A model generated the notes under the pieces. That model made no database searches. It was not told where the DNA came from and saw only the letters and a program-made list of their open reading frames with translations. 64,000 nucleotides of DNA from contig NW_008805071.1 in the NCBI RefSeq assembly GCF_000004825.1, forward strand, positions 1 to 64,000, given 5' to 3'. This document shows, in pieces, positions 1 to 10,795 of this stretch. Numbering within the stretch: the stretch's first letter is position 1; the number at the start of each line of letters is the position of its first letter. The DNA comes from Heterostelium album PN500. Its lineage: Eukaryota; Evosea; Eumycetozoa; Acytosteliales; Acytosteliaceae. Made by a program: the position numbers and the translations under genes.

Positions 1-231
1 AATCTTACTCTCAAGATGTGCCCATCCTAAACCACTAGACACTGATTTTTTGTCTACCTTATCGTATTTAAAAGAAAATACTTGACAGTATTTACACTTC
101 ATTTTAATTAAATTCTTATCATTCGAATCTATAAATTTAAAAAAGTGTTCATAAATAGAACTATTATATTTATTGGATCTTTTTTTTATTTCTTTATCAG
201 ATGAACTATAAGGGTGATATTTTTCACTCAT
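1..231 (-). CDS. BED-like zinc-finger protein, 5' end only
   Basis: Partial gene running off the left edge; 77 codons are visible, starting at the ATG complementary to 229-231. The visible N-terminus is Lys/Ser-rich, then has Cys46-x2-Cys49 followed by Trp70 and His72. This spacing resembles the first half of a BED-type zinc finger, the DNA-binding module of hAT transposases and of some host factors. The frame is open to the edge. Whether this is a domesticated or live transposase or a host regulator cannot be told from the fragment. The BED assignment is inference from the CxxC and His pattern; the reading frame itself is direct observation. Confidence 0.55.
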   Translation of the reverse strand, partial: MSEKYHPYSSSDKEIKKRSNKYNSSIYEHFFKFIDSNDKNLIKMKCKYCQVFSFKYDKVDKKSVSSGLGWAHLESKI

Positions 232-1292
232 TTTATAACTATTATAAAATTAATTATTATTAATAAATTCTAAAACTCTAACACTGAATCAATCAAAAAT
301 TTATAATTGTAATAAATGTGAAATCAAAAAATAAATTTAAAAAAAATTCATAAATATTGTTAAATATTTGATAAATATTTTTCAAAATCTTGAATTTACC
401 TCCCCATCGCACATATACCAAATTTATGATCAAAGTTAGTGTTTGAAATACATATTATTCAAATAGTTACAAGAGTTAAATAATAAATCAAATAATATCA
501 GTAATACTATTGAAATTAAAAAATTTATACTACATTTCACATGTGAATATGTATGTCATATATCATATATAGTTTATAAAACGTTTTTTGATTTTAATCA
601 CTTGACTTTATGTATTTTTTGGTGTATTAGCAATTTAAATACTATACACCGACTACTATATAGTCTCACAGACTGTGATATAACTATTTTATTATATATG
701 TAATTAGTCAATGACTGTATGACATATAGTATGACATATGTAGTTTGAAATTTCTACACACTGGTATGTTTTTCAAATAGATTAAGTTAACCAATTAAAT
801 TCCGTACAAGTACAACGCACCACGAATCAATTCAACTCCTAAACATTCATTCAATATCTTGATCCTTTTATAATGGTATAAACAGTCAATGAACTATATG
901 TATATGAAAAAAAAATAATTTGTTTTATTTGTATTTTTCAAAAAAATCATACAAATATGAATATATACATATGTATTTTTGTATGTCAAAGTGAAAAATG
1001 TGTTAATTAGTGTTATTATAAAATTAAATAATTCAATTCAATTATATCGTACTTCAATTCATTCACATAGTGTTGTTATATTAACATTTAATAATAATTT
1101 TATTGATATAACCGATCGAGGTTTAGAAAATTATTTAATTTATAGATCTATAAATTTAATAAAGTTTATATTTATTTAATATTTATATTAAAATATATTT
1201 GATATATATTTATAATAAATATTAAATATTCAAATTTAATATTTGAGTTGAGTATTTATTTATTATATTTAGGAGTATTGATAGATATAAAC
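232..1292. other. AT-rich intergenic region
   Basis: No supportable gene. Very AT-rich, with short repeated words such as TGACATATAGTATGACATATG around 720-740. A 66-codon frame at 979-1179 (+) has AT-driven composition and is not called. Confidence 0.6.
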
Positions 1293-1873
1293 TTATATTA
1301 GAATAATATTCACTAGACGTAGTGTTAAATATGTATTTATATAAATGATCTTACTATTATTAGATATATCTCCTTCGACCTCAGAGTTATCTTCGAAACA
1401 CCATTCTTCATCTTCATCGTTAGGAAAAACTATTTCATTAGGTTGTGAAACCACTGGTATTGCTTTAGTTGATTTACTCTGTCTTTCTATCTTTTCTTTT
1501 GATGCTTGATAATATGATAGTCCAATTTCTTTTTCTAATATCTTGTCAATTCTTTCTTTGAATTTATCTATGTTAACTGTTTTTATGATGATTTGATTAG
1601 TTGGTAAAATAAAAAAAAAATCTTAAAAAAAAAAAAAAACAAAAAATAAATTTGGTGATATTGTGGTGTATCTATTACGATTCACTTACGAGTTTCTTTT
1701 ATTATGTTGTGATTCTTTGTTGTACAATGACTTGTTAAAGATTTAATATTTATAAGAGGGGAAACACAAACTATGCATTGTTTGTAATGACTAACATAAT
1801 GTTTGTTGATATCTTCAAAATCTTTTATGTTTCGACCTGGGAAATCACACCCCGCAAATCTACAGTGTGACAT
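1293..1873 (-). CDS. Small two-exon C2H2-type zinc-finger protein
   Basis: Exon 1 is 1873-1690 and exon 2 is 1576-1293, joined by a GTAAGT..ACAG intron (phase 1), giving 155 aa. The N-terminal third has two possible zinc-binding units: Cys4-x4-Cys9 with His25/His29, then Cys33-x2-Cys36 with His49/His55. The second exon is Lys/Glu-rich, then acidic (DEDEEW region). The product is probably nuclear, binding nucleic acid or protein through the fingers. The 3' end of the model depends on the intron; without it exon 1 would end at 63 codons. No close family is recognised. The bases around 1605-1640 are an A/T-run-filled intron typical of dictyostelids. Confidence 0.6.
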
Positions 1874-2404
1874 TATATTACTAAAAAATGGGATAAATTC
1901 TTATATACAATTATTATTTATTTATGTATTCAATCATTAAAAAAATTATAACAAAGAAATTAAAATGTTTTTAACATCTAGCATGTTTCAACATTTTACA
2001 ACTACCACTAGTGATGTGTTAATGATATATTTAGATAAGTGGTAAAATTAGAATTACAATTTGTTGCTTGATTAATCCTAAATTAATCATAGTTTAAATC
2101 AAAATAAATATATTAATTTATATGAGTTAAATTTTTGAAATTTATTCAACATTAAATGATCATAAATTAAAAATTAATAAGATAAATAAAAACAAGTTAA
2201 ATATAATAATTTATTCAACTTTAAATGATCATAAATTATAAATTAATAACAATATAAAATCAAATTTAAAAAGATTTGTGAATTTCAATTTAAATTGATT
2301 TTAATCTTTGTTTAATTTCATAAAAGATACCGTAGTGCAGTGAGGGAGAATCTATGTAATAATCTATAGATATTCAAGTTTTTAGATTATAATCGATCAG
2401 AAGG
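1874..2404. other. AT-rich intergenic region
   Basis: No gene seen. A short AT-rich segment is imperfectly duplicated here: the words TTTAAATGATCATAAATTA recur near 2150-2170 and 2220-2240. Confidence 0.5.
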
Positions 2405-2557
2405 ATGATCATCACGATCAATGGCAATGCAATTGAAAATGAAAAAGTTCAAATCATCAAATTCCTAGATAAAAATAGAACTGAACACTTAACTACAGAT
2501 AATTTTGCATACTTTTTAGGTCAATACAAAAAATTGAATTATCTTTACAAGACTTAA
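2405..2557 (+). pseudogene. Scrap resembling an ankyrin-repeat unit
   Basis: A 50-codon frame whose middle (VQIIKFLDKNRTEHLT) resembles the repeat units of the convergent ankyrin gene at 2608-4599, where units read like VVRWLYLNRTEGCT. It probably derives from another member of that family that was mostly lost. It is too short to be a functional ankyrin protein and no splice extension was found. The similarity is judged by eye. Confidence 0.35.
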
Positions 2558-2607
2558 ACTAATAAAACAATTTAATCTTTAAACTATAGTTGTTATTTTA
2601 ATATTTT

Positions 2608-4599
2608 TTATGGATTTTTAGTTTGTTTTTGTTTTAATAGATGATGATCTATAATCTCAGTTGTTTCTGGATATTTAGACATTTTCCTATATAATTGAAG
2701 ACTGTTCAAAGGAATGTTCACTCGATCCAATATCCATTGTAGTTTATCGAATTGATTGTTTGAGATGATCGGAGTAATCAATGTATGGTGATGTCCTAAA
2801 AGATTTTTACATTCACTTCGATTTTTGTATAGCCATTCGACAACCGTTAGATTGTCTTGATTGATGAATGCTTTGTAGAGAGCATAACCAGTGCATCCTT
2901 CACTCCTATTTTCATGAAACCATTGGAGAACATCCAAATGACCATTTCCTGCAGCGTTATCCATGGCATCGGTTGAACAAGTCTCATTGTTTTCGTCCAA
3001 ATATTGTACAATTTCTAAAAAATTACGAGAAGCTGCAATATCTATCAAATGAATGAAAGTTTGCCCAGTTATTGGATATAAATATTTCACTACTTCGGTA
3101 TGTCCATTTCGAACTGAATTGATTAATGCTCTCGTTGGTATCTCATTAGTGGAATTGTCACTCAACCATTGAACAACATCTAAATGTCCATTTTCTGCAG
3201 CTTTCTCAACAGCGTAATCTGAAAATCCCATTGAGTAATTCTCGTTGAGCAATTGAATAATATCTAGACAACCATTTTCCGCAGCATAATCAATCGCTCT
3301 CCTGGTACATCCCTCAGTTCTATTGAGATAGAGCCAACGCACGACATTGAAGTGATTGTTGATTACTGCTCGATCCATTGCTAAAGTAGTACAATTTAAA
3401 TCTTTTCTATTCTCATTTAACCAACTTAAAATTTCCAACTGTCCATTCTCTGCTGCAAGATCCATCGAATCTTTAAAATTGTCATGGAGAAGTACATTCA
3501 GTAGTTTCACCAATTCTAAATTACCGTTGACAATGGCATTCTGTACAGCCAAATGAGCATTTCTAATCTGAACTTTATCAATGAGATAATTAACCAATTC
3601 CATGTTGCCAGAGGAACAAGCACATTCGAATGCAGATGGTGTGCACTCGCCAACCTGGCTTTCAAATAACCATTTCACAATATCAATGCTACCTTTGAGT
3701 GATGCGGTTTCGAATGACCTTGTAGCAGTAGTATTGTTGTTATGAATCAATTTAACCAGCTCCAAATTACCAGTGTCAATTGCCAATTGGCAAGCTGATT
3801 CTCCATAGCTAACAAAACTCGATGGTAAAACTCTAAGAACCTCCAAGTGATTACGTTTGATTGCATCTTCAGTTATCTCTCGTGGAATCGTTAGTTCAAT
3901 GTTATTATCTTTCAAAAGATATTGAACTGTTTCTACTTGGTTTCCTTTGATTGCTGAAAAAAGAATCTTACTAACAGGTTTGTCTTGTGCTCGGTTCACC
4001 TCCAGCCATTCAATCATATTGATACGACCAACAAAAGCAGCATTATCAAATACTGTTTTTTTATAACGTGAATAGTCGATCAACTTTGATTGCAATTGGT
4101 TTACTTTTTCCACCATGTATTTCAATACTTCAAAGTCACCCGAGAGTGGTGCTCTGGTCATTGCTTCGTAGTAATCCCATTTAAACTGTTGTGAATGGTC
4201 ACATAGATATCTAATAATTTTCAATCTACCATACTTTGATGCACAATTCAAAAGTTTGGTGACATGATATGTCGATATTCTATCTTTGGTCTTTCTGATA
4301 TCGATATGCAGTTGATCCAACATGTATCTTACAATATCGATATGCGATGAGATGATTGCATTTTTAAATGATTTATATTCACAGTTGTTGGATACCGCAT
4401 TCTCATTGAAATATGATTCGAGTTGAGTCAGATATCCATGTGAAGCCATCATGTGTGGTAACTTTAGAACATCCGACCATCGATAGCTTTTATGTCTATT
4501 ATCTGAACTGCCACGCAGATTAATAATTCTTACATATCTAAATACTATTTGATTTACAACATAGTTATTAAATAGTTTTATAAATATATCTTTGTTCAT
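2608..4599 (-). CDS. Ankyrin-repeat protein (dictyostelid expanded family)
   Basis: Single-exon gene of 663 aa. After an N-terminal head of about 60 residues containing the HMMASHGYL motif, most of the chain is a tandem array of diverged ankyrin units of about 30-35 residues. These read as A..NGHLDVVQWL..N and recur about 15 times (for example AAENGCLDIIQLLNEN). The array ends near residue 640 with a short basic tail. Such proteins form elongated binding solenoids; dictyostelids and giant viruses both carry large families of this type, and partners are usually unknown. There is no membrane segment or signal peptide. It lies convergent to a short ankyrin-like scrap, which suggests local family turnover. 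No enzymatic domain is visible. Confidence 0.85.
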   Translation of the reverse strand: MNKDIFIKLFNNYVVNQIVFRYVRIINLRGSSDNRHKSYRWSDVLKLPHMMASHGYLTQLESYFNENAVSNNCEYKSFKNAIISSHIDIVRYMLDQLHIDIRKTKDRISTYHVTKLLNCASKYGRLKIIRYLCDHSQQFKWDYYEAMTRAPLSGDFEVLKYMVEKVNQLQSKLIDYSRYKKTVFDNAAFVGRINMIEWLEVNRAQDKPVSKILFSAIKGNQVETVQYLLKDNNIELTIPREITEDAIKRNHLEVLRVLPSSFVSYGESACQLAIDTGNLELVKLIHNNNTTATRSFETASLKGSIDIVKWLFESQVGECTPSAFECACSSGNMELVNYLIDKVQIRNAHLAVQNAIVNGNLELVKLLNVLLHDNFKDSMDLAAENGQLEILSWLNENRKDLNCTTLAMDRAVINNHFNVVRWLYLNRTEGCTRRAIDYAAENGCLDIIQLLNENYSMGFSDYAVEKAAENGHLDVVQWLSDNSTNEIPTRALINSVRNGHTEVVKYLYPITGQTFIHLIDIAASRNFLEIVQYLDENNETCSTDAMDNAAGNGHLDVLQWFHENRSEGCTGYALYKAFINQDNLTVVEWLYKNRSECKNLLGHHHTLITPIISNNQFDKLQWILDRVNIPLNSLQLYRKMSKYPETTEIIDHHLLKQKQTKNP

Positions 4600-5066
4600 T
4601 ATATTTATTATACTTTTTAAAAAAAGACAAAATAATTGAAATTAAATTTTAAATATTTTTATCACTGATATCAGAATAAAGCAAAGATTTAAAGGTAGGT
4701 AATATATAAGTCTATTGATACCAAATTTGATAGAAAAATCTTTAATTTTGTTAATCTATTTTATTTTTTTGAAAGAAAACACAAATATTTAATGATAGAG
4801 AATTTTTGAAAATAAAAAAAAAATAATAGATAACAACAAAAGTTATTCATGTAATTCAATTATTTAATATTAAAAGTAAATAAATAAACATTAAATTAGA
4901 TTTTAATAATATTTGAAAACTTTTTTTAATGTATCTATTTTAAATACCTGATGATCATCAAAACGAAGAACGAACTTCAAAGTTAGACGACAAGTTTTTT
5001 TTTTTTATCTAAAAAAAAAACGAATGATAATCTAATGAAACAAAACTAATTTATTTAATTAGTAGA
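4600..5066. other. Divergent intergenic region
   Basis: Shared upstream region of the ankyrin gene (-) and the F-box/FNIP gene (+). AT-rich with several T and A runs near 4990-5020, as is usual for dictyostelid promoters; no specific operator recognised. Confidence 0.5.
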
Positions 5067-6745
5067 ATGATTGTTAATCTATCACATTTATTGTTATTAA
5101 AGATAGTTAGTTATCTTGAAGAAAACATAGATAAAATATGTGTCAGTTTAGTTTGTAAAAGATTATTCAGTGAAAGAGATAAATATCTATATTTTAATAC
5201 CGATCATTTAAATGTCAATATTAGCAAAGAAATTGATAATCTTGGTGGTCGATCTAAAAGTAAATCAAACAAAGAGGCACCAGTATATTATATTAAGAGT
5301 TTATTTACAATGAAATCATATCGAACATCATTACTCAGATCACTCGGTCAAAAGAGTAATTGTACTCTGATATATGGCAAAGCTATTTACGAAACAGACT
5401 ATTCAGTAAATCCATGTAAATATTTGTTATTATTATTAATGATAATATTATTTATACAACAAAACAACTTAATCTAACTCTTTTTTATCCTTTATTGAAC
5501 ATAGATAAATATCCTGTAGAAAATATCTATGGAATTACACCAAATATCACTAAAGTTGAAATAGCCAAACCAATTGATAATAAGTATTTAAAGGAAATCT
5601 ATGGAATGATATCGAATTCAAATGTGTCTACTTTAATAGGAATTTCAAGTCTATCATATGTATTACCTGTGAATTTGACATCGATAACATTTAATGAAAA
5701 ATTCAACAAAGCATTGTTGGCAGGTCAACTTCCACCGAATCTAAAGGAACTGATATTCGAATGGAATTCAATCTTTAACCAACCAATCTCAGCAGGTGTT
5801 CTTCCAAATACATTGGAGAAACTGATGTTTGGTAGTTATTCATACTTTAATAAACCATTTGAACCTCATGTATTACCATCATCTTTAACATATTTGGAAT
5901 TGGGAAGATCTTACACTCAAACCCTTCAAGTTGGATCTCTTCCTCCAAATCTTAGAGTTCTTATTCATTGTGGTAGTTATAGTAAGATATCAGCGGATGA
6001 ATCACTTGACAATCTCACAGCACTGACACTCTTTTATAGATATGATTCAGTCGGCACATTAGATTTGTCAGATCTACCAGCTTCTCTAACTAGTTTAGAT
6101 ATTGAATCTTCATTGCATCTCACGTCATCTCTATCACCTTCAATCAGATATCTCAGTATACACAATTCCAAATACGATGTTGATGAGATATTCAAAGATC
6201 GATCACAATATAATTTCGAAATACTCTCTGTCGATGGATACAAACAAGAATCACTTGAAAATCTGAAGATCAACGAGTTGCAACTGAGATTTGGTAAAAA
6301 AGGATCTATTATCAGAGAGATTCCATTTGGTGTGGAAACTTTAGAATTTGGAATCGATGATGAACACTTGGTTAAAAAAAATCGAAAAGGTATTCCATCA
6401 TCAGTTAAGAAGATCATATTTAATAGTTGTCCAACAATCAATGAACTTGATTTCAAAATTCCCAACTCTGTAGAACATGTCGTGATAAAAGCTTTTTATA
6501 ATGGATTCTCAAGTAAAAGAGTTCCAAACTCTGTGAAATCAATGACTTTTCATACAAATAAGATTCAACATAATTTCGACACACCAAAGTCAGCGACCAA
6601 CTTGTGCTTTATCAATTACCGAGGAGAGGATCTCAAAGTTCGAAAGATTGATAAACAACATTATCTCATTTTCGGTCAGTCATGCAACAGATTCTGCGCT
6701 GCAATTTTCTCAGATATTTTACCTAATTTCATTTACCAAAAATAA
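5067..6745 (+). CDS. F-box and FNIP-repeat protein
   Basis: Two exons, 5067-5415 and 5505-6745, joined at GTAAAT..ATAG in phase 1, giving 529 aa. Exon 1 encodes an F-box (about residues 5-45: LLKIVSYLEENIDKICVSLVCKR), the adaptor that docks Skp1 in SCF ubiquitin ligases. Exon 2 carries leucine-rich FNIP repeats, with units such as FNQPISAGVLPNTLEKLMFG and FNKPFEPHVLPSSLTYLELG, which are the likely substrate-binding surface. The C-terminus has the family signature ending DxxHYLIFGQSCNRF. Four related genes lie in this window with the same exon layout. Without the intron the F-box frame would stop at 5477 and the repeats would lack a start, so the splice is well supported. Substrate unknown. 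Confidence 0.85.
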
Positions 6746-7167
6746 ACTATAATTTTATAAACAATAACTATGTTCCTTTTTCTAGTACTTTAAATGGTTT
6801 GTTTTTATAAACATTTAAATATCTTTGTCTGAATTGATAATCTTATATTTATATTAACTATAGCTAGTTTCTTTGAATTACTTATGATTCAGTTATTTAT
6901 CTCTTCATTCCCTATCTTTTATCGGATATATCGATTTGTATAATTACAAAAATACTGAAATTTCTCTCAACCAAACAAGTATGAGATTATAAAGTACATG
7001 TATTTAGTTTTTCTTCACAAAAAAATAAAAACAACCATGAAACTATCTCAAAGTTATATTAGTTTCTAATTTATAAATTAGAGATTCTTTTTAGTTCTCT
7101 TTCTTCTTCCTGTTCTATCTGATTTATATAACTGTCTTACTGTTGATTGTTGTACTGTTCTCTTACA
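6746..7167. other. AT-rich intergenic region
   Basis: 3' flank of the F-box/FNIP gene. No gene seen. Confidence 0.5.
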
Positions 7168-7373
7168 TTTTTTTTTATTTTATTTGTTTTTGTTTTACAA
7201 AAAAAAGAAATGTTGACTCATGATCAGTCAACAAATTGCCGGTATTGATATTAACCTGCTAGAACAAATGTAACCAATGGTTTTTGCCGCTATGCCAAAG
7301 GGAAGTTAACTAAATATGATCTGCTCCACAAGCATCACTCAGATGAACCTTTTTTACAACAAAAAGGGTTAAA
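7168..7373 (-). mobile_element. LINE 3'-end remnant downstream of tRNA-Thr
   Basis: Reading on the minus strand (the direction of the adjacent tRNA) there is an inverted repeat GCAGGT..ACCGGC, then GTTGACT..AGTCAAC, then TTTCTTTTTTTTG and an A-rich tail. The same 45-50 base block, in the same orientation to a tRNA gene, recurs at 19670-19730 at the 3' end of a LINE with coding sequence, and at about 47400-47445. I read it as a severely 5'-truncated copy of that tRNA-targeting LINE. Boundaries are approximate. Confidence 0.55.
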
Positions 7374-7383
7374 CCGCATGCGG
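7374..7383. other. tRNA-downstream palindrome CCGCATGCGG
   Basis: A perfect 10-bp palindrome 16 nt past the 3' end of tRNA-Thr. The same element or a one-base variant follows every intact tRNA gene in the window. Confidence 0.75.
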
Positions 7384-7399
7384 ATTAGGTATTTTATAA

Positions 7400-7484
7400 A
7401 GGCTCCAACGAGATTCGAACTCGTGACCCCTTCCTATCTCTTCCTTTACTAGGGAAGTACAATAACCAACTATGCTATGGAGCC
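7400..7484 (-). tRNA. tRNA-Thr (AGT) with 11-nt intron
   Basis: Acceptor stem GGCTCCA pairs with TGGAGCC. The D arm is GCAT/TTGT with loop AGTTGGTTA, and the T arm is ACGAG TTCGAAT CTCGT. The anticodon stem CTTCC/GGAAG closes only if an 11-nt intron sits after position 37, giving loop CTAGTA plus A and anticodon AGT. The intron is in the canonical place for nuclear tRNA introns. Confidence 0.9.
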
Positions 7485-7755
7485 TATGATGAAAATTTGT
7501 TGTCCTATTCAAAATTTCGATTTATTAAAAATTTGAAAATAAAATATCCATTCTCTAACTCTTACAATAAATAATAGAAATAAAGATATCTCCTTTTACT
7601 CAGGTAATTTGTAACACTAACATAAATATAAAGTAAGAAGTACAACTCGGATCCTTTGATTTCTTAAATATTAAAAAATTTAATAAATTTATTATTGTAT
7701 TTCTTTCAAGAGATTCTACTTGAATATTTAACAAAAAAAAGAATTATTTATTAAT

Positions 7756-8408
7756 TTAATTAATAAGAGGAGTTCCCATATTAATAGAAACATCATCATT
7801 ATATGATTTACTTGAGGATCCTCCTCTTAAATGTATTTCTAAATTATAATTGGCAGCAGTACAAACCAATTTTGATAAAGTCGTTGACTCTGATTGTGGT
7901 TTTAGAATACTATTAAAAGAGAGTCCAGAGTCCCTGTAACGATCTGAAAGCTCCAAAGTTGTTTCTTCAATATTTCTCATAATCTATAGAATGTTAACAA
8001 TATTGGTTAATAACAACAGAATTTTACATGTTAAATTTTATAAAGATTTATTACTCTTTTATTTTCACTGGTCACTGCAAGGATTGAACCAAAAAGACCA
8101 ACTCCACCAAGCACCACTGTTATTATCATATTTGTTGATCCTGCCATGATATGTTTCAAAGTCAATATTATTGTTACCGCTGAAACAATTGTGGTAATAA
8201 TGTTGGTAATTATATGTCTAATGAAATTGATTTTGAAAATCAATATCTGGTGATTAAATTTGTACATCAAATATTTAAAATCCAATGGCTGAACCAATCC
8301 TTTCAAATCTTTTGGGAAATTTGAATCGAAACCAGATAATCCATTACCTTCCAATACAATTTTCTCATTTGATGAGGACAAAGGATTTTTATTTGTAATA
8401 ATGCTCAT
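7756..8408 (-). CDS. Two-TM membrane protein, tandem copy 1
   Basis: Exon 1 is 8408-8055 and exon 2 is 7983-7756, joined at AGA|GTAATA and CTATAG|ATT in phase 0, giving 193 aa. The N-terminal half is soluble (MSIITNKNPLSSS, FDSNFPKDLKGLVQPLDFKY). Two hydrophobic segments follow at about residues 60-80 and 85-105, then a conserved ENKR just before the splice and a soluble tail. The same exon structure and nearly the same protein occur in the next gene, so the pair is a tandem duplication and the splice is supported by both copies. No known family recognised. Topology suggests a hairpin membrane anchor with both termini on one side. Confidence 0.7.
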
Positions 8409-9108
8409 TCTATTAAAATGTTAAATTATTTAAAAAAAAAGATTTTATATAATAAAGATTTTGAAATAAATAAATAATAAATATGGTATAATAAATAGTT
8501 GTATTTTTATAACTATTTTAATATTTGTTTAAATTAATAAATATGAATCAAACTTTTTAAAAGACTTTTAATATAGAATTTTTTAAATTAAAAAAAAACT
8601 GTGATTTCTGATCAAGTCTTTTAATTCAAAGTGATTTAGACCATTGATAAAATCATAATGGTGCGTTTGCTTAAAAATAAAATGGTGGTTTTCGGAATAG
8701 TATGTTTTTTTTATCTTGATAACTCAAGACCATTGATCATGATGGTGGTTGGCTTAAAAATAAAAATAAAAAAAAATTTTGAAAAAAACTTGATAAAAAA
8801 GTTAAAAATAGCAGTATATATAACTTTTTTTTTATTTTTTTTTTTTAATTTAATTTTTTACCAGTTCGAAAAAAGTAGATGCATTTGTTATCAATCCTAG
8901 CTAGCTACAATTAATATTATAATTTATATAGACAAGATAGATTACTAACGAATAAGGATAAAGTATATTTAAATTTTTTTGTTTTTTTTTTTTTGAAAAA
9001 CTTTATTTGTAAAAAACTTAAGAATCATGGATGTTACTCGAACGTTTATAAAGTTGTGTGATGAAGATACATCCAATAGATAATGAATAATATACAATAG
9101 GATAATAA
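8409..9108. other. Spacer between tandem membrane genes
   Basis: AT-rich spacer. An 80-codon frame at 8658-8900 (+) is Lys/Phe/Ile-rich and driven by base composition; not called. A and T runs are frequent. Confidence 0.5.
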
Positions 9109-9756
9109 TTAATTAATAAGTGGGGTACCCATATTAATAGAAATGTCATCATTATATGATTTACCAGATCCTCTTAAATGTATTTCTAAATTATAATTCG
9201 AAGCAGTACAAATCATCTTTGAAAATGTGGTTGGTTCTGATTGTGGTTTTTGAATACTATTAAAAGAGAGACCGGCATCACTATAACGATCTGATAGTTC
9301 CAAAGTTGTTTCTTCAATATGTGCCATAATCTAAATTGATATGTGTGGTTTGTTAATATATTTATAGTTAAATATTCATTTTAATTTCAAATAGATTACT
9401 CTTTTATTTTCACTAATGACCGCAAATATAGAACCAAAAACACCAAGACTACCCAATGCACCAGTAATAATCAGATTTGTCCAACTAGTCATTATATGCT
9501 TCATTGTCAATACCAACATTACAATTGAAATAATAACGGTAATAAGATTGGTCATTACATGTCTAATGAAATTTCCTTTAAACACCAATATTTGATGATT
9601 AAACTTGTACATAAAATATTTAAAATCCAATGGTTGAACTAGTCCTTTCAATTCTCTTGGGAAATTCGAATCAAAACCTGCCAATCCATCACCTTTCAGT
9701 ACAATTTTCTCATTGATTGAAGATGATAGAGGGTTTTTATTTGTAATAATACTCAT
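9109..9756 (-). CDS. Two-TM membrane protein, tandem copy 2
   Basis: Exon 1 is 9756-9400 and exon 2 is 9330-9109, joined at AGA|GTAATC and TTTAG|ATT in phase 0, giving 192 aa. It is closely similar along its length to the gene at 7756-8408: same start, same LVQPLDFKY segment, same pair of hydrophobic helices, same ENKR exon end, and same tail beginning with EETTLELSDRY and ending NMGTPLIN. Divergence is spread over both exons and is greater in the hydrophobic segments than in the soluble parts, consistent with selection on the soluble regions. Function unknown. Confidence 0.7.
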
Positions 9757-10619
9757 ACTCGATAGTAAAGATAATGGTATATATGTTTAAATAGAAAAAA
9801 ATAATAATTATAATAATATAAGTTGAAATAAATAAATAAATAAGTCTTGAGTAAATAGTTTTTTAAATATATAACTATTTTTATCAACTACAATGTAATG
9901 ATGTTCTTGTTCTGATTTTAAAAATAACTGTACAGTATACAACAACTATAAATACTCCTACGACTTTATGAAAATTTTAAAGATTCGAGATATTAAAATT
10001 GATTATTTTAAAAAATTTAAAGAGACAACTATTTTTCGGAATGGGTTAGTGTGTTTTGTTTTGTCTTGCTGATCCAAGCGACCAGAAAGTCAAATCATTC
10101 ATAGCGGTTACCATTGCGCAAAGTTTGAAATTTGTTTTTTTACATTTTTTTTTTGGTTTTAAGCATTTTTTTCAATTGAATTGTGTTCGCGACAAAATGA
10201 TCATCATGGATATCGCTAGGTTATAAAAAAAAAAAAACAATTGCAGACAAAAAAATAATAAAAATAAAAATAAAAAATAAAGAAGTAAAGCAAGACCACA
10301 AATACTTAACTTTAAATATATATTTAGCTATAACCCCTCGGAAGTGCATACTAGATCTTTAAAAATAAAGAAACTATGTACCACTCAATTTTGTTTACTC
10401 TTTTAAGCAGATTGATAAATTAAGATATGAATATTCCATCGATATATTTATAGTTTTGTAAAATTCATTATAATTATATAATATAATATCTTTTTTAATC
10501 ATTAGAGAACATCAAAAAGAAGAATCATTTCGAATTGAAAAGATATTTATTTAAATTAAAAATTTTTTTTTTAAATTTATTTTTAATTTTTTTTAATTTT
10601 TATTGTTACAATAATTGAG

Positions 10620-10665
<46 letters not shown>

Positions 10666-10795
10666 TTTGTTAAAAAAACAAGAATAAACAATGATATACT
10701 TTTTTGATCGCAATGTTTTTATTTTTTTGATTTTTGATTTTTAATTGTTTGGAATTTTTGTATGATCACACCACAAAGATAATTTAAATGAAGAT
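9757..10795. other. Intergenic region with AAT microsatellite
   Basis: Upstream region shared by the membrane gene (-) and the helicase gene (+). It holds an (AAT)n tract at about 10620-10664 and several A/T runs. No other gene seen. Confidence 0.6.
10620..10664. repeat. (AAT)n simple repeat
   Basis: About 14 uninterrupted trinucleotide units in the 5' flank of the helicase gene. Confidence 0.9.

Noticed and set aside
979-1179. 66-codon frame on the + strand
   Set aside because: Ile/Asn/Leu composition driven by AT content, no motif, no start context.
6034-6465. 143-codon minus-strand frame
   Set aside because: Antisense to the FNIP-repeat exon.
8658-8900. 80-codon frame on the + strand
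   Set aside because: Lys/Phe-rich, between tandem membrane genes; looks like translated A/T runs.
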